Of a stretch of DNA of 40,209 nt, positions 26,608-37,429 are shown piece after piece. The notes beneath the pieces are model-generated. The model had not been told where the DNA came from. It searched no databases and saw only the letters and a list, made by a program, of their open reading frames with translations. Each line of letters opens with the position of its first letter. Position 1 is the stretch's first letter. The position numbers and the translations under genes are program-made. Location of the stretch: assembly GCA_964618565.1 (NCBI GenBank), contig CAZUBA010000016.1, positions 1-40,209 on the forward strand. Reading direction: 5' to 3'. The DNA comes from STC-113 sp964618565. GTDB taxonomy: Bacteria; Patescibacteriota; Gracilibacteria; BD1-5; UBA2023.

Positions 26608-28539
26608 ATGGCTCCAACAGAATTACTAGAATTGATAAATAAAAATTATACCTGAGATGCTGAGGGGTATGAGAAAGTGACTTCGCCTTCGCCAATCGTA
26701 AATGTGCCTGCTCCAGAAAATACGCCTGAAGCAAAGCCTACAGAAACCAAAGCAGAAGGCAAGAAAGATGTCTCTGATGTCAATCAAAAAATAACAAGAG
26801 AGGAAGCGGAAGAAATAAAAAAGGGAGAGAAAGAATATAAAGATGCTCTGGCATTCCTTAAGGACGCCATTGCTCCGTCAATGATGAAAGTGGACACTAC
26901 AAAGCTCCAGATATGAGATACTTATATAAGGACTGTCTTTGTTTATGCCTATCCTGATTTTCTTGAATGAAATTGGCTTTCGCCTCTTATCAATTGGGAT
27001 ATCAAGTTCGATATGTCAATGTTCGTGTATCCTGTCGATTCAGCATTCATCATGAAATATCTCAGGAAACGCCTTACTGAACTGAGATCGCAACAAAGCA
27101 TAAACGCAGATAAATGACTTATCGGTGATCCAGCTTTGGATGCGCAGATGCAAGATGTCGAGGAACTGCGTGCGAGCCTGACACGATGACAAGAAAAGTA
27201 TTTCCACCTATGAATATATATAACACTTTATGCAGAGACAGAAGAAGAACTCAAGAAAACCTGAAATGCGCTAGAATCGCTTCTGAGCGGTAGAAATATC
27301 CTTACCAAACAAGCGTTCCTAAGATCAGAACAAGGTTTCGTATGAACATGACCTTTCGCAAAAGATGAGGTTTCTGTATATAGGAACATCTCAACTAAAT
27401 GACTTTCCACAACTTTCCCATTCACCTCGAATACGCTTTCTCAAGATGACGGGATACTGTACTGAATCAATACGCATAATAACTCGCTTATAATCTTCGA
27501 TAGGTTCAAAACAGAGAATGCCAACATGACTGTATTTGCGAAATCTTGAGGTTGAAAATCATTTGCCGTAAAATTGGAGGTGCTTCGAAGCCTGATGATG
27601 GGAGTTGACGTAATCGTAATCGATCCTGAAAATGAATATAAATCATTAGTTGACACTGTCTGATGAAGCTACCTTAATATCAATCTGAATTCATCTGAAA
27701 GGATAAATCCATTTGATTTGCCTAAGGCACTCAAAGATACTGAAGCAAAACCATGAGATCTTCTTAGGGGTGCGATTGTCGATCTGCTATGACTTATGAA
27801 CCTGATGCTGTGAAAGCTTACCCCAAGCGAATCGTCTATATTAGAGAAAGCCACTATCATCACTTACAGCTTGAAATGACTTACATTTGAAGATGATGAT
27901 ATAGAGAATAAGGATATTCCTGTGATGAAAGATCTTTATTCAGTTCTTGAAACTATGGATTGAGCAAAATGAATCACAGAAAGGCTTGAAAAATACGTTT
28001 ATTGAATTTTCGCCTGAATATTCTCTGAGTCGACTAACATCAATCTGCAAGAATGACTTGTGGTATTCTCAGTTCGTGATCTAGATGAATCTCTTCGACC
28101 GGTTGCGATGTATATAGTGCTTAAGTATATCTGGAATACAGTAAGGAGCTCCAATAAGAAGAGAATACTGGTTATAGACGAGGCTTGGAATATCATGCAA
28201 TATGAAGATAGTGCAAAATTCGTCTTCTGACTTGTCAAAAGGGCTCGTAAATATAACCTTGGAATAACTACAATAACACAAGATGTTGAGGATTTTGTAA
28301 CGAGCCAGTATTGAAAGGCTATAGTTACGAATTCATCCATACAACTTCTGCTGAAGCAATCGCCTGCATCTATAGACGTCCTGCAAAATGTCTTCAAGCT
28401 TACGGAACAAGAAAAATACATCCTTCTTCAAGCTTCGGTCTGACAAGGCTTATTCTTTGCTTGAACAGAACACGTTTGAATACATGTTCTAGCGTCATAT
28501 TTTGAAGAGAAAGTAATAAGCACAAATCCAAATAAATAA
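26608..28539 (+). CDS. VirB4/TraC-family ATPase
   Basis: 643 aa. Residues 15-75 are a Pro/Glu/Lys-rich disordered leader. The VirB4 N-domain follows (about 100-300), then Walker A at 311-318, AKSGGGKS, with the P-loop glycines 314 and 316 coded by TGA, VIVIDPENEYKSL (an extension common to VirB4), and Walker B RILVIDEAWNIM near 518, followed by GLVKRARKYNLGITTITQDV. VirB4 ATPases energise type IV secretion or pilus assembly. No other T4SS gene is nearby, and stand-alone VirB4-like genes are common in related small bacteria, so a role in DNA uptake or surface pili is possible. LemA follows after 24 bases. Confidence 0.93.
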
Positions 28540-28563
28540 TTTATTTTTAATAATTAAAGCCTT

Positions 28564-29136
28564 ATGTGAACATCTGCATTTATTATAATTGCTGTAGTCG
28601 CCGTACTGATATTTATTATAGTTTGAATTTATAACTCGATAATTTCTTCTCGTAATACTGTCGAAGAATCTTTTTCTGCCATTGATGCAATGCTTCAGCA
28701 GAGATACGACCTTATACCTAACCTAGTCGAGGTAGTAAAGCAATATGCGACCCATGAAAGAGAAACTCTCTCTAAAGTGACAGAAATGAGAGCGAATCTC
28801 CTAAATAATCAGCATGTTTCTTCTGAAGAAAGATTCCAAAATGAGAATATGCTTTCTGCATGACTAAAATCAGTATTCGCAGTCGCGGAGAATTATCCTG
28901 ATCTTAAGGCTTCACAGAATTTCATCAACCTTCAAAATCAATGGGGAGAGATGGAAAATAATGTCCAAGCTTCAAGAAGGGCATACAATGCTGCAGTTAA
29001 AGATTTGAAAAACAAGCAAGAAATGTTTCCTTCAAATATGATTGCGGGAATGATGAGTATAAAGGAGTACGCAATGTTCTTAGCTCAAGAAGAAGCCAAG
29101 ACTGCGCCTAGTGCCAAATCTCTATTCAACTCATAA
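28564..29136 (+). CDS. lemA: LemA family protein
   Basis: 190 aa. One N-terminal membrane helix (AFIIIAVVAVLIFIIVGIYN) begins right after MGTS, where Gly2 is TGA. The cytoplasmic helical domain is characteristic: EESFSAIDAMLQQRYDLIPN, LVEVVKQYATHERETLSKV, LKSVFAVAENYPDLKASQNF, INLQNQWGEMENNVQASRRA, YNAAVKDLKNKQEMFPSNM. LemA proteins have no settled function. Here the gene precedes two DUF3137-like proteins, a neighbourhood known from other bacteria, which suggests a shared membrane-associated role. Confidence 0.96.
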
Positions 29137-29172
29137 AAATAAAATGACAGACCGTCTTATTACTGAAATATA

Positions 29173-29204
29173 AAAATATCCCCTGCTTCGCACGGGGATA
29201 TTTT
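29173..29204 (+). terminator. Terminator after lemA
   Basis: Stem AAAATATCCCC / GGGGATATTTT with a loop around TGCTTCGCAC. It separates lemA from the DUF3137-like genes. Confidence 0.88.
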
Positions 29205-29245
29205 CCTTTTAGCAAGAAGGACAAATAAAATTAACCTAAAATAAT

Positions 29246-30655
29246 ATGGAAATCATAGATTTTTCTGAACTCAAATTGAAATATCCTACATTAAGCTCGT
29301 TGGACATAACTTTTTTGAATGAATTTTTCAGCAGAAAAGATATTTTAGATAAATTCATGGTCATTGAAGAAGAAAGAAGGAAAAAAATGAAAATCTTCCT
29401 GATTTCAGAAGCGGTGCTTCTTTTGGTCTGAGGATGATATGTATTCAGCAATAATGTTAATGCAGAGACAATTACAACCTCAATATTTATTTTCATTTTT
29501 TTGTCTTTCTTCATTTACCTGATAGTATCAAGCTTCTTCAGGAACTGATGATCTGAAATAAAAAACAGCATACTTCCAAAATTCGCTTCAGAGATAAATC
29601 CTGATCTGAAATACGATTTAGGCAGGAAATACTACTTTTGAGATGAATCTGCTATGGTTTCGGGGTGACTTATACAAAATTTTGATAGGATTGATCTCAT
29701 TGAAGATAGCATTGTCTATAGTCCCCGTTTAAATCTTATGGCTGATGGCATTTCGTCTTCTGACATTATGGCGGCGAATTTAAACCCGCAAACAAACGTC
29801 GTGCCAAGCGGTCAGATTGAATATGGAAATCAGATTGCATGAGTCCCAGAAGTATCACTAGAGGACATTGAAGCTTTGAAGAAAGCTCCAGACAAAGATT
29901 CTCCATACACAATTGAATGATATGAATTCAAATCGTCAGAAAGACACACGGATAAGAACTGAAGAGCTCATTATACCCTGAACAATCATTGCTATCTGTT
30001 GAAAGTGACATTTAATAACGCCCGACAGAAACTGACAAGCTGAATGGCTCTTCTGAGGGATGTCAACGATAATTTCGCAAGAAAGCTATGAAGAGTTCTT
30101 GTGGTGGACGTGTGAATAATAATGGGTTATTTTTATTTCACTCAACCCAAAGATTGAGATAATATTTGAATTATGATACTGGTCAATCTTGCCGATTTTC
30201 TAAAAGTGCCATTTTTGATATTCATAGTAACGATACTTATTGTGCTATTCATAATAACATATCAGATACAATCAAAAATATTGAATAGGAACAGAGTCAA
30301 GACTGAAAATTCTGACTTTGAAAAAGAATTTGATGTTTACTGCAAAGATCAGATCTTGTCCAGGACGATTCTAACTCCCTCATTCATGTACAAGATATAT
30401 GATTTCACTCAAAAAATAGACAAAGATAGGATTTATGAATTTTTCTTTATTGAAAATACCATTTATGTAAAGCTTAATCTGATGGCATGAATCAAAAATC
30501 CTTATTTGGAGGTTTCCTCATCTTCAGATATAATTTCAAACATGGAAAAATTCGTAGAATTTTATATCGAACTCAAAAATGTAACAAATTTAGCTAAAGA
30601 TCTCTGATTTGAATATTTCGATAAGGATAGTTATAATAGTCAGATAATTAACTAA
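29246..30655 (+). CDS. DUF3137-like membrane protein, copy 1
   Basis: 469 aa. A short N-terminal helical part (FSELKLKYPTLSSLDITFLN) leads to two membrane helices (about 50-95), then a soluble domain with a GDES..GG loop, a hydrophilic insertion (SSSDIMAANLNPQTNVVPSG), YEFKSSERHTDKNGRAHYTL, a further membrane pair near 290-345 and the conserved end LTPSFMYKIYDFTQKIDKDR. The arrangement matches DUF3137 proteins found beside LemA. It is paralogous to the next gene: both share the FLN..F.R start, the LTPSFMYKIYDF block and an FYIELK ending. Gly is mostly TGA. Function unknown. Confidence 0.8.
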
Positions 30656-30721
30656 AAGGTCCTTAAGGATTCTCCCTCAAAAAAAATTCTCCCCGTTTAA
30701 TAACAATGTAATTTGACAATT

Positions 30722-32032
30722 ATGAGAAAATTAGATTTTTCTAGATTCAGTAAGAAATATGTCTCGCTGACAGAAGCTGATATCAATTTTTTGAATGATT
30801 ATTTCAATCGTGAGGAAACAGTGAAAAAATTAGAGATATTTGAAAAGGCAAGAAGAAGATTTGCCTGGACAATAATGGCTTTGTGGTTTATCGGAGACCT
30901 GTACTTCTTATATGATTTCAATTCATATTATCCTTTAGAGACTTTTGAATCAATCATGTTATTCAATGCTCTGACTCTATTCTTTTGAATGTTCATCCTT
31001 ATAACGCCATGAATTTGAATAAAGGGCAAAATAATACCCGATATGATAAAAGAGCTTAAATCAGATCTTGAATATGACTCAGAAGGAAAATATGATTTTG
31101 ATAAAAGCATTTTTCTTGAGAAGTGATTGCTGAATAAGTACAATGATGGCGACTTAATTGAGGACAGCATGCATTATGCCTATATTCCAGAATCAAGCAA
31201 ATTCTGAAAATCAAATGAAGAAATAGCGCTTATCAACAAGAAGGAAGTGGGCTGATTTGAAGTCTACTCTTGTGAATTCAGAAGCTATATCAGAAGCAAT
31301 TCTAGAAAATGAGGTTCTCACCCCAATAATCATGCGACTCTGACAAAAATCATACTGAATAATTCTTGAATCAATTTGAGATCAGACATTGTGCTTAAGA
31401 CAAATATCAAGAATGATAAGAAAATGCTCTTGGCATGAAGCTTGCTTCTTTCATTGATTCTGACTCAACTGATCGGTTTCATATTATCCCTTAGCTGATG
31501 ATTTGATATCCTTAAGCCGTATTTGGGCTCTTTCTTCAACGGGCAAAGCTTTCATTATTATGCAAATTGAATCATATTTATAGCAACAACGGCTATTATT
31601 TTTGTTATTAGCAATATAGTTTCCATTAAAAGAAAAGTGAAGACTGAAAACGTGGAGTTTGAAAAGGAATTCATTATAGAGTGCGATGATCAGATCGAGG
31701 CCAGAAAAATCCTTACCCCTTCATTCATGTACAAGATTTATGATTTTGTAAATTCAATAGACAAGTGAAGGAAATATGAATTCATATTCAAGAAAAATGA
31801 GATCTATATAAAAAGGGATTTGAAATGATTCACATCTTTTATTTCTTTCTGATGAATCTTCCCCGTATTCTGATGATATATGGAAATTTCATTTTTTAAG
31901 AATCTATTCAATAATATCGAACAATTGCTTCAATTTTATATTGAGCTGAAGGGCGCTGAGAATCTCGCTAATGAGCTTGGGCTATTGTATTTCGATAAGA
32001 CAACCCTTGATAATGAAATAATACAGAATTAG
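30722..32032 (+). CDS. DUF3137-like membrane protein, copy 2
   Basis: 436 aa, paralog of the preceding gene. It opens MRKLDFSRFSKKYVSLTEAD, has two helices near 45-105, the middle block FEVYSCEFRSYIRSNSRKGG, helices near 245-300 and the shared LTPSFMYKIYDFVNSIDKGR and LLQFYIELKGAENLA. ATG 30722 was chosen over the in-frame TTG at 30713, because it matches the start of copy 1. The stop is TAG. The loop after the first helices is shorter than in copy 1, so the two may work as unequal partners. Confidence 0.8.
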
Positions 32033-32145
32033 CTAAATTTTTGTATTAATTCTTTGTATTAGACGTTAATAAAAAATTTCATTTTACATTTCAAAAAAAT
32101 TATATACACTACCAACTTCTTATTTGGTAAAAATTAGCATATAAT

Positions 32146-33576
32146 ATGAAAAAGACGAAAATAATCGCGACTATAGGGCCCGCAACTGACAATGAAGCAT
32201 CTATAAAAAAACTTTATGAGTCTGGAGTCAATATAATAAGATTCAACTTCTCTCATGCAAATTATGAGAACTCAAAACTGATAAAATCCAGAATCGACAA
32301 ATTGAATGAATCAAGAGAAACTAGCTTAAGCTCTCTGCTTGATACAAAATGACCTGAAATCAGAACCTGAGATCTTTCTTCAAAAATCCAATTTGAAAAA
32401 TGAGATATCTTCAAAATATTTGTAGATATGTCAAAATATTCGGAAGGTGAGAAGTCACTTTTTTGTGATTATGAATTCTTGGTTGAAGATCTGAATGTCT
32501 GAGATACCATTGAGATAGATTCAGGACTTATGAAAGCGACTGTTAAATCAAAAGCCGCAGATTATCTTGAAGTCGAAGCCATGAGCCCATGCCTGATAGG
32601 CTCAAGAAGACATATAAATCTTCCGTGAAAAAGAATAAGGCTTCCATGAATCACGCCAAAAGATAGAGAGGATGTGCTTTTTGCCATTGAGAACAATTAT
32701 GATTTCATTGCTCAGAGTTTTGTAAGAAGCAAGGAAAATGTTCTTGAATTGAGACAATTATTGGATGAAAATAATGCATCCCACATAAAGATAATAGCAA
32801 AAATAGAAAATGAAGAGTGAGTTGAGAATCTAGATGGAATAATTGAAGTTGCAGATTGAATAATGGTTGCAAGATGAGATCTTGGTATAGAAGTTCCAAT
32901 CGAATCGCTACCTATCTTCCAACGTCAAATGGTATCAAAATGCCTTAAGGTCGGAAAATTCGTTATAATCGCAACCCATCTTCTTGAGACAATGATAGAA
33001 AGCCCTTTCCCTACGAGAGCCGAGGTTTCAGATGTATTCAACTCTGTTATGCAGAAGGCCGACTGCCTTATGTTGTCAGGCGAGACTGCAATGTGAAAAT
33101 ATCCGATAGAATGCGTTGAGATGATGAGAAATGTAATTGTCGCGGCGGAAAATCAAATACATTATAAGCATCATGATTTTGAAAATATCTGATTGAATTC
33201 AAGAGATATAGAAAAGAAGCTGCTCATCAGGAGCTCCGTCTTTATGGCAGATGAACTTGATGTAGATGCGATTCTCGTATTCACCAAATCTGGCAGGCTG
33301 GCGAGATTAGCTGCGTGATTCAGACCGAAAAAGCCTGTATATTCATTCAGCTGAAATCCCAATTCTGTGAAATATATGAACATCTTATTCTGAATCGAAC
33401 CATTTTTATTGAATTGGTCAGATTCAAGTAAGGAAAACGTCACAGCCTCCATCAAAATGCTCCTTGAGAAGTGAAAACTCACAAAGGAAAGCAAGATAAT
33501 CGCAATTACCGACATCCAAAAAGACTGAAAAGAAATTCCTGCAATCGAAATAATCACTATCTGAGATTTCTTCTAA
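32146..33576 (+). CDS. pyk: Pyruvate kinase
   Basis: 476 aa. It makes pyruvate and ATP from phosphoenolpyruvate and ADP in glycolysis. MKKTKIIATIGPATDNEASI, VNIIRFNFSHANYE, LLDTKGPEIRTGD, the substrate Lys segment IKIIAKIENEEGVEN, IMVARGDLGIEVP, FVIIATHLLETMIESPFPTR, AEVSDVFNSV and LMLSGETAMGKYP are all clear. The later TKSGRLARLA belongs to the C-terminal domain. Glycines in TKGPEIRTG, IMVARGDLG and MGKYP include TGA. The ATG follows a TATAAT directly, but that cannot be this gene's -10. It has its own terminator. Normal length. Confidence 0.97.
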
Positions 33577-33587
33577 AAGAAGAATAT

Positions 33588-33624
33588 TAAAAAGGCTTTA
33601 GTTCACAGAACTAAAGCCTTTTTT
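33588..33624. terminator. Bidirectional terminator between pyk and the M23 gene
   Basis: Stem AAAAGGCTTTAGTTC / GAACTAAAGCCTTTT with loop ACA and flanking T-tract. The convergent M23 gene stops at 33679. Confidence 0.92.
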
Positions 33625-33678
33625 GTTTTTGAAAAATGAATCGATTTAGAATTTATTTATAAAATCTATAATGGCCTG

Positions 33679-34869
33679 CTATTTTGAAACGCCTCACTCA
33701 CTGAAAAGTTTTGTCTGACTTTTTATGATTCAATCATAGCTGAGGCCCTTTCCGAAATATTTCCATTTCATGATATCCAGTGGTGAGTTATCTGCTTTTA
33801 AATATGGATTAAGCTGTATTTCAAAATGAAGATGGAAATCTTTATATTCCTTATCTGGAACTCAACTTCTTCATATCTGTCAGAAATATTCTCATTCCTT
33901 TACATATTGCCACTGCTTAAGGTTTGCAGGAATATTCTCAAGATGTGAATATATTATGACATTTCAATCAGCAGCTTTAAGCCATACTTGGTTTCATCTG
34001 TATATATCAAGATTTTTTGCCTTATCCTCATCACTGATATCTCTCCATAATATATTATCAAACTTGCTCCAATTGAAATCTTTAACAATCCGAACTACTA
34101 TACCATCAGACAAGGCTTGCACTGGTGTTCATCGATTTGCGAAAATATCCCATCAATGATGTACTCAATCTGTATATTTTGCTCTATACGGCCTAGGAGT
34201 ATTGGGTATGATATTTTTCTTTGTGGGCACAACTTTCCCTGCAACTGGAGAATTATATCTTAAGCTTTTTCTCGTAGATAATATATTGGATAAGAAAATA
34301 TTCTCATATTCTTCAAATTTCTTGTCATATAGGGATTTAATGAGATTTATTTTTGAGGCCAAATCTCATTTTTGCTTTAAGGATAAGATCTGTTCATCAA
34401 GCTTTAATCCTAGGACATCGAGTCTGGCTATCTTCTCTTCTATCTGCTTATTGCTTAGATCTGTAAAATCAGTGAAATTCTTTGAATAATCCTTTATGTT
34501 CAAAAGATAAGCAGTATCAGTATATATCTCATCTCAATTTTTCACATATACGACATTGTCATCGCAACTTCAAATATAATTCAAATTTATGATATATATG
34601 AAATTGCTTCATATTTTTTCGGAAATTGCTAGTTTCTGAGCATTTCTGCATTTAGAATATATTTCTGGCGCCATGTATTCTTCTTTTGTTCTGACGATAA
34701 GGATTGTGGAATTTAATTTATAGTCATCAGTAATGATATTTTCATTAAGATTCGATATTATTCTGCCTCATCATCTTGAATGTTCATAAATATCGGCAGA
34801 ATTCATTGTAAATGGAAAAACGCCAATTGTTAAGATGAGCGGAGTTATAAATAATTTTGGAAATATCAT
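33679..34869 (-). CDS. Secreted M23-family peptidoglycan endopeptidase
   Basis: 396 aa. Hydrophobic N-terminus MIFPKLFITPLILTIGVFPF, likely signal peptide cut after MNSA. The region 40-215 is helical with KQIEEKIARLDVLGLKLDEQ-type coiled coil, as in EnvC-like proteins. The C-terminal LytM domain has VHHGWDIFANRGTPV (His and Asp zinc ligands), SDGIVVRI, NVIIYSHLENI and FHLHFEIQLNP (HxH). The catalytic set therefore appears complete. It cuts cell-wall cross-links. Several glycines are TGA. It is transcribed toward pyk. Confidence 0.9.
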
Positions 34870-35331
34870 TATAATTTATGTTTAATTGTTTTTCTGATTA
34901 TAGAAAAAAAACAATTAAATCAAATAGTATTTAAGATATCTAAAACACGAAAAATTGATCAAATAAGTTAATCATCAGAGGAAACACAAGCCAGTATTGT
35001 AACATTTTGCTTATATAAGCCAATATGCACTTAATTATACCGAATTGAGGCATCTGAAACACTACATATTGTGGTTAATGTCAAAAACTATACATATCAG
35101 AGTCAGAAAAATGTCAAAAAAGATTATGGCGATATTATGCTTATGGCTCTGTATTGCCAAGTAGTTTGAATTATTTTTTTGTACATTATGGCTATAAATA
35201 GGCAAAACTTGCAAAATTCCATATTATTTAGCAATACTTTTTTAGTTTTTACTAAATGGCTTATATAAAAGTAAACCTTAATAATGACAAATAATTACAA
35301 CATAAATATATAAATACTCAAGTCACTCTGT
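34870..35331. other. Gene-free AT-rich stretch, first part of a 1.2-kb gap
   Basis: No ORF of convincing length on either strand. It contains the palindrome GCTTATATAAGC (35009-35020) and related GGCTTATATAA (about 35258), a TGTGGTTAA close to a DnaA box (about 35071) and only a 17-codon Met-start frame at 35110. The minus strand side holds the promoter of the M23 gene. Nothing else is clear. Confidence 0.4.
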
Positions 35332-35361
35332 TTGCCTAAAAAGCAGTTTATGTGTTATAGT
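35332..35361 (+). promoter_or_regulatory. Promoter of the candidate structured RNA
   Basis: TTGCCT, 18-base spacer, TATAGT. Predicted start falls near 35368, next to the first stable hairpin. Confidence 0.6.
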
Positions 35362-35364
35362 ATT

Positions 35365-35838
35365 GATGTCAGCAAGTTATGTGGACATCAAACGAAAGTT
35401 TAGATTTCACAAGCAAGCGTTCATTTACATAAAGCTCTGCAAATAGGGATTGGCGTAACTTACCAACAACCCGATTACAAAATTCAAAATAAAAACAAAT
35501 ACGCTTTTGAAATCATATAAAAACAAAAGTCTTTAAAAAAGAAGTAGCGAAGGGTGGTAAAATCCTCTGAACCAAAATCAGTTCAAATGACCATAGCATT
35601 CTTCGCTCCTTCTCAAATAAAAATATAAAAATGGAAAATAGGTGAAGATGTCCATACCAAATAAATCTACCGAAGCAGGGCCCCTGACTTTAACCGGTCA
35701 GTTACTTCCCCTTAAGTTAGGGAAGAAATCGCTTCATCGTGCGTTCTCATATAAGACCATAGAGTCTTCGAGTGACCCCTTGAGCATAATACACTGAGAG
35801 TCCCAGTTCACCCGAGCTGGGCTTTTGCTTTTTATGCC
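35365..35838 (+). ncRNA. Candidate structured non-coding RNA
   Basis: About 470 bases between a promoter and a terminator, without a coding frame. Paired elements, in order: GATGTC/GACATC (35365-35389), AAAC-GAAA-GTTT with a GNRA loop (35390-35401), AGAAGTAGCGAAG/CTTCGCTCCTTCT (35540-35552 with 35601-35613), GAAGC/GCTTC (35672-35735) enclosing CTGAC/GTCAG and CTTCCC/GGGAAG, then AAGAC/GTCTT (35753-35768). I looked for RNase P, tmRNA, SRP and 6S core motifs and found none. It could be a divergent member of one of these or a new class. Confidence 0.5.
35802..35834 (+). terminator. Terminator of the candidate structured RNA
   Basis: Stem CCCAGTT / AGCTGGG (one G-T pair) with loop CACCCG, followed by CTTTTGCTTTTTAT. 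Confidence 0.75.
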
Positions 35839-36085
35839 CATAATTCAAATGCAAGAACCATTCCCCGGATCACTCCTGGGATTTTACTTTATTGATACAG
35901 AATGATTAATGATTAATGAGATGGGCAGGTCCCCAGGGGTCAAGCCCGAGGATAAAGAGGGGGCGATTTAGCTTTATCCACAGGCGATATTGTGGATTTA
36001 GGGCTTCTTGGCTTATCGGATATTCTTCATATTAATTTGGAAAAATCATTCAAAACGATACAATATACAAACATAAAACTAAATT
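35839..36085. repeat. GC-rich palindromic intergenic region with a DnaA-type box
   Basis: Contains GGTCCCCAGGGGTC-like palindromic segments and CCCGAGGATAAAGAGGGGGC, in the style of the element at 97-196. TTATCCACA (35974-35982) is an exact DnaA-box sequence, and its partner TGTGGAT at 35991 makes ATCCACA/TGTGGAT inverted arms. No gene. The end is the leader of the RlpA-like gene. Confidence 0.4.
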
Positions 36086-37402
36086 ATGAAAAAAATTATT
36101 CTGCTTTGACTCATATTTTCGATATTCGCAACTAATGAGACAAACGCCTACTTCTTGCCAAGAACTGATATTAATAACTTGTCTCTCAAACGTCAATTCG
36201 TGAATTTGGAAAATTATCTGAACAGATTGTTCGATGAAAAGATAAATTCATTATCAGATGAAAATGAAGCCCTTTTTCAAAGAAAGATCGATAGAATACT
36301 GGATATTTTCATTGATATCGATAATTTTGCAAAAAACAAACAGAAAGCTGAAATCATATGAGCCGTCAATGAATTAAGAGCGGGATTAAAGGATCTTATA
36401 TATTTTCTGAAAACTGCAGAAAATAAAACGAATGCCACAGTTGGTATTAAGGAACCTCAAGTTGAGCTTAATAGATTTTCAGGTGATAGCAGGCCATGAG
36501 AAATAACATATTATTCTGACGCCTTTGAATGATGAAAGACATCAAATTGAAATATTTTTTCACAAAAATTCTTTTCGGCTGCGAAATGCGGAATTCCATT
36601 AAACAAACTTATACAAGTCTGGCTCTGAAATAAAGGCATGATAGTAAAAGTGAACGATCGTCCTAATTGTGTCCGTTTCCCCAATCTGATAGATCTTTCC
36701 ACTATTTCATTCGATTTTCTATTTGCCAGATATAAATGAAAGCAGGATTGAGAATATGTCGAGCTATGATCAGTTCCTTGAGATTATTATAAGCAATATC
36801 TTCCTAAGGGCACATTTGAAGACTATAGCATATCTCTCCTCTGAAATTTGCCGAACACATATCTACAGAATGAAACCTTAAACATTAAATGAGAATTGAG
36901 CCTTCCGAACAGAAAAATCAGCATTGACATCATCTATCCTTCTTGAAAGAAAAAAACTCTTACCAAATATATTGAAAGATGATTCACTTTCTCCTTTATA
37001 TTGGATGAAATCTGAAAATATGAAATATGATTCCCTTGATCTGATGGGAAAACGGCCGTTCATGTACTTGATCCTGAGGCTTTTTGAGGAAAAAAATTCA
37101 TAAAGAATACGGATTTCAAGAAACTTGATAATATTTCAATTGCCAAAGAAACCCATGAAAGCTCCGATTATGCATATAGAATAGATATCCCCAACGAAGA
37201 TTATAATATTCTGACGATAGCCCAATGAGAAAAAAAATATTATTATTCATGAGTCTGAAATGTATTAATGGATTATGAAAGATTTGACAAGGATCTGCCT
37301 GTTGTAATGCAAATAAAGTCTTCAAAGACCATAACAGGTTTTTCACACGATTTTCACACTGAACCGGTTGTAATTTTTGAATGAACTGTTAAACTTCAAT
37401 AG
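36086..37402 (+). CDS. Secreted protein with RlpA-like double-psi beta-barrel domain
   Basis: 438 aa. Signal peptide MKKIILLGLIFSIFA with probable cleavage near TNA-Y. A helical region (about 30-115) precedes a DPBB domain at about 145-215: ITYYSDAFEGGKTSNGNIFS, FFSAAKCGIPLNKLIQVW, MIVKVNDRPNCVRFPN and LIDLSTISF, matching RlpA (S.Y...G..T..G, AAH..LP.G, V.VNDRGP, R.IDLS). RlpA cleaves naked glycan strands; here the usual His of AAHxxLP is Cys and the Gly of NDRGP is absent, so catalysis is uncertain. The C-terminal half is beta-rich, perhaps wall binding. Many TGA codons; stop TAG. A beta-propeller gene follows 27 bases later, same operon. Confidence 0.82.
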
Positions 37403-37429
37403 TAAGCTTATTTTTTAATAATTTGCTCT

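Noticed and set aside
32140..32148. TATAAT directly before the pyk ATG as a -10 box
   Set aside because: Transcription would start inside the coding sequence; pyruvate kinase needs this ATG for its N-terminal ATIGP strand.
35110..35163. Short Met-start frame MSKKIMAILCLWLCIAK as a small membrane peptide
   Set aside because: Only 17 codons, no ribosome binding site or promoter and no conserved context.
35540..35613. CAGTTCAAATGAC as a tRNA or tmRNA T-arm
   Set aside because: The T-stem does not pair and there is no acceptor stem, anticodon arm or CCA in range.
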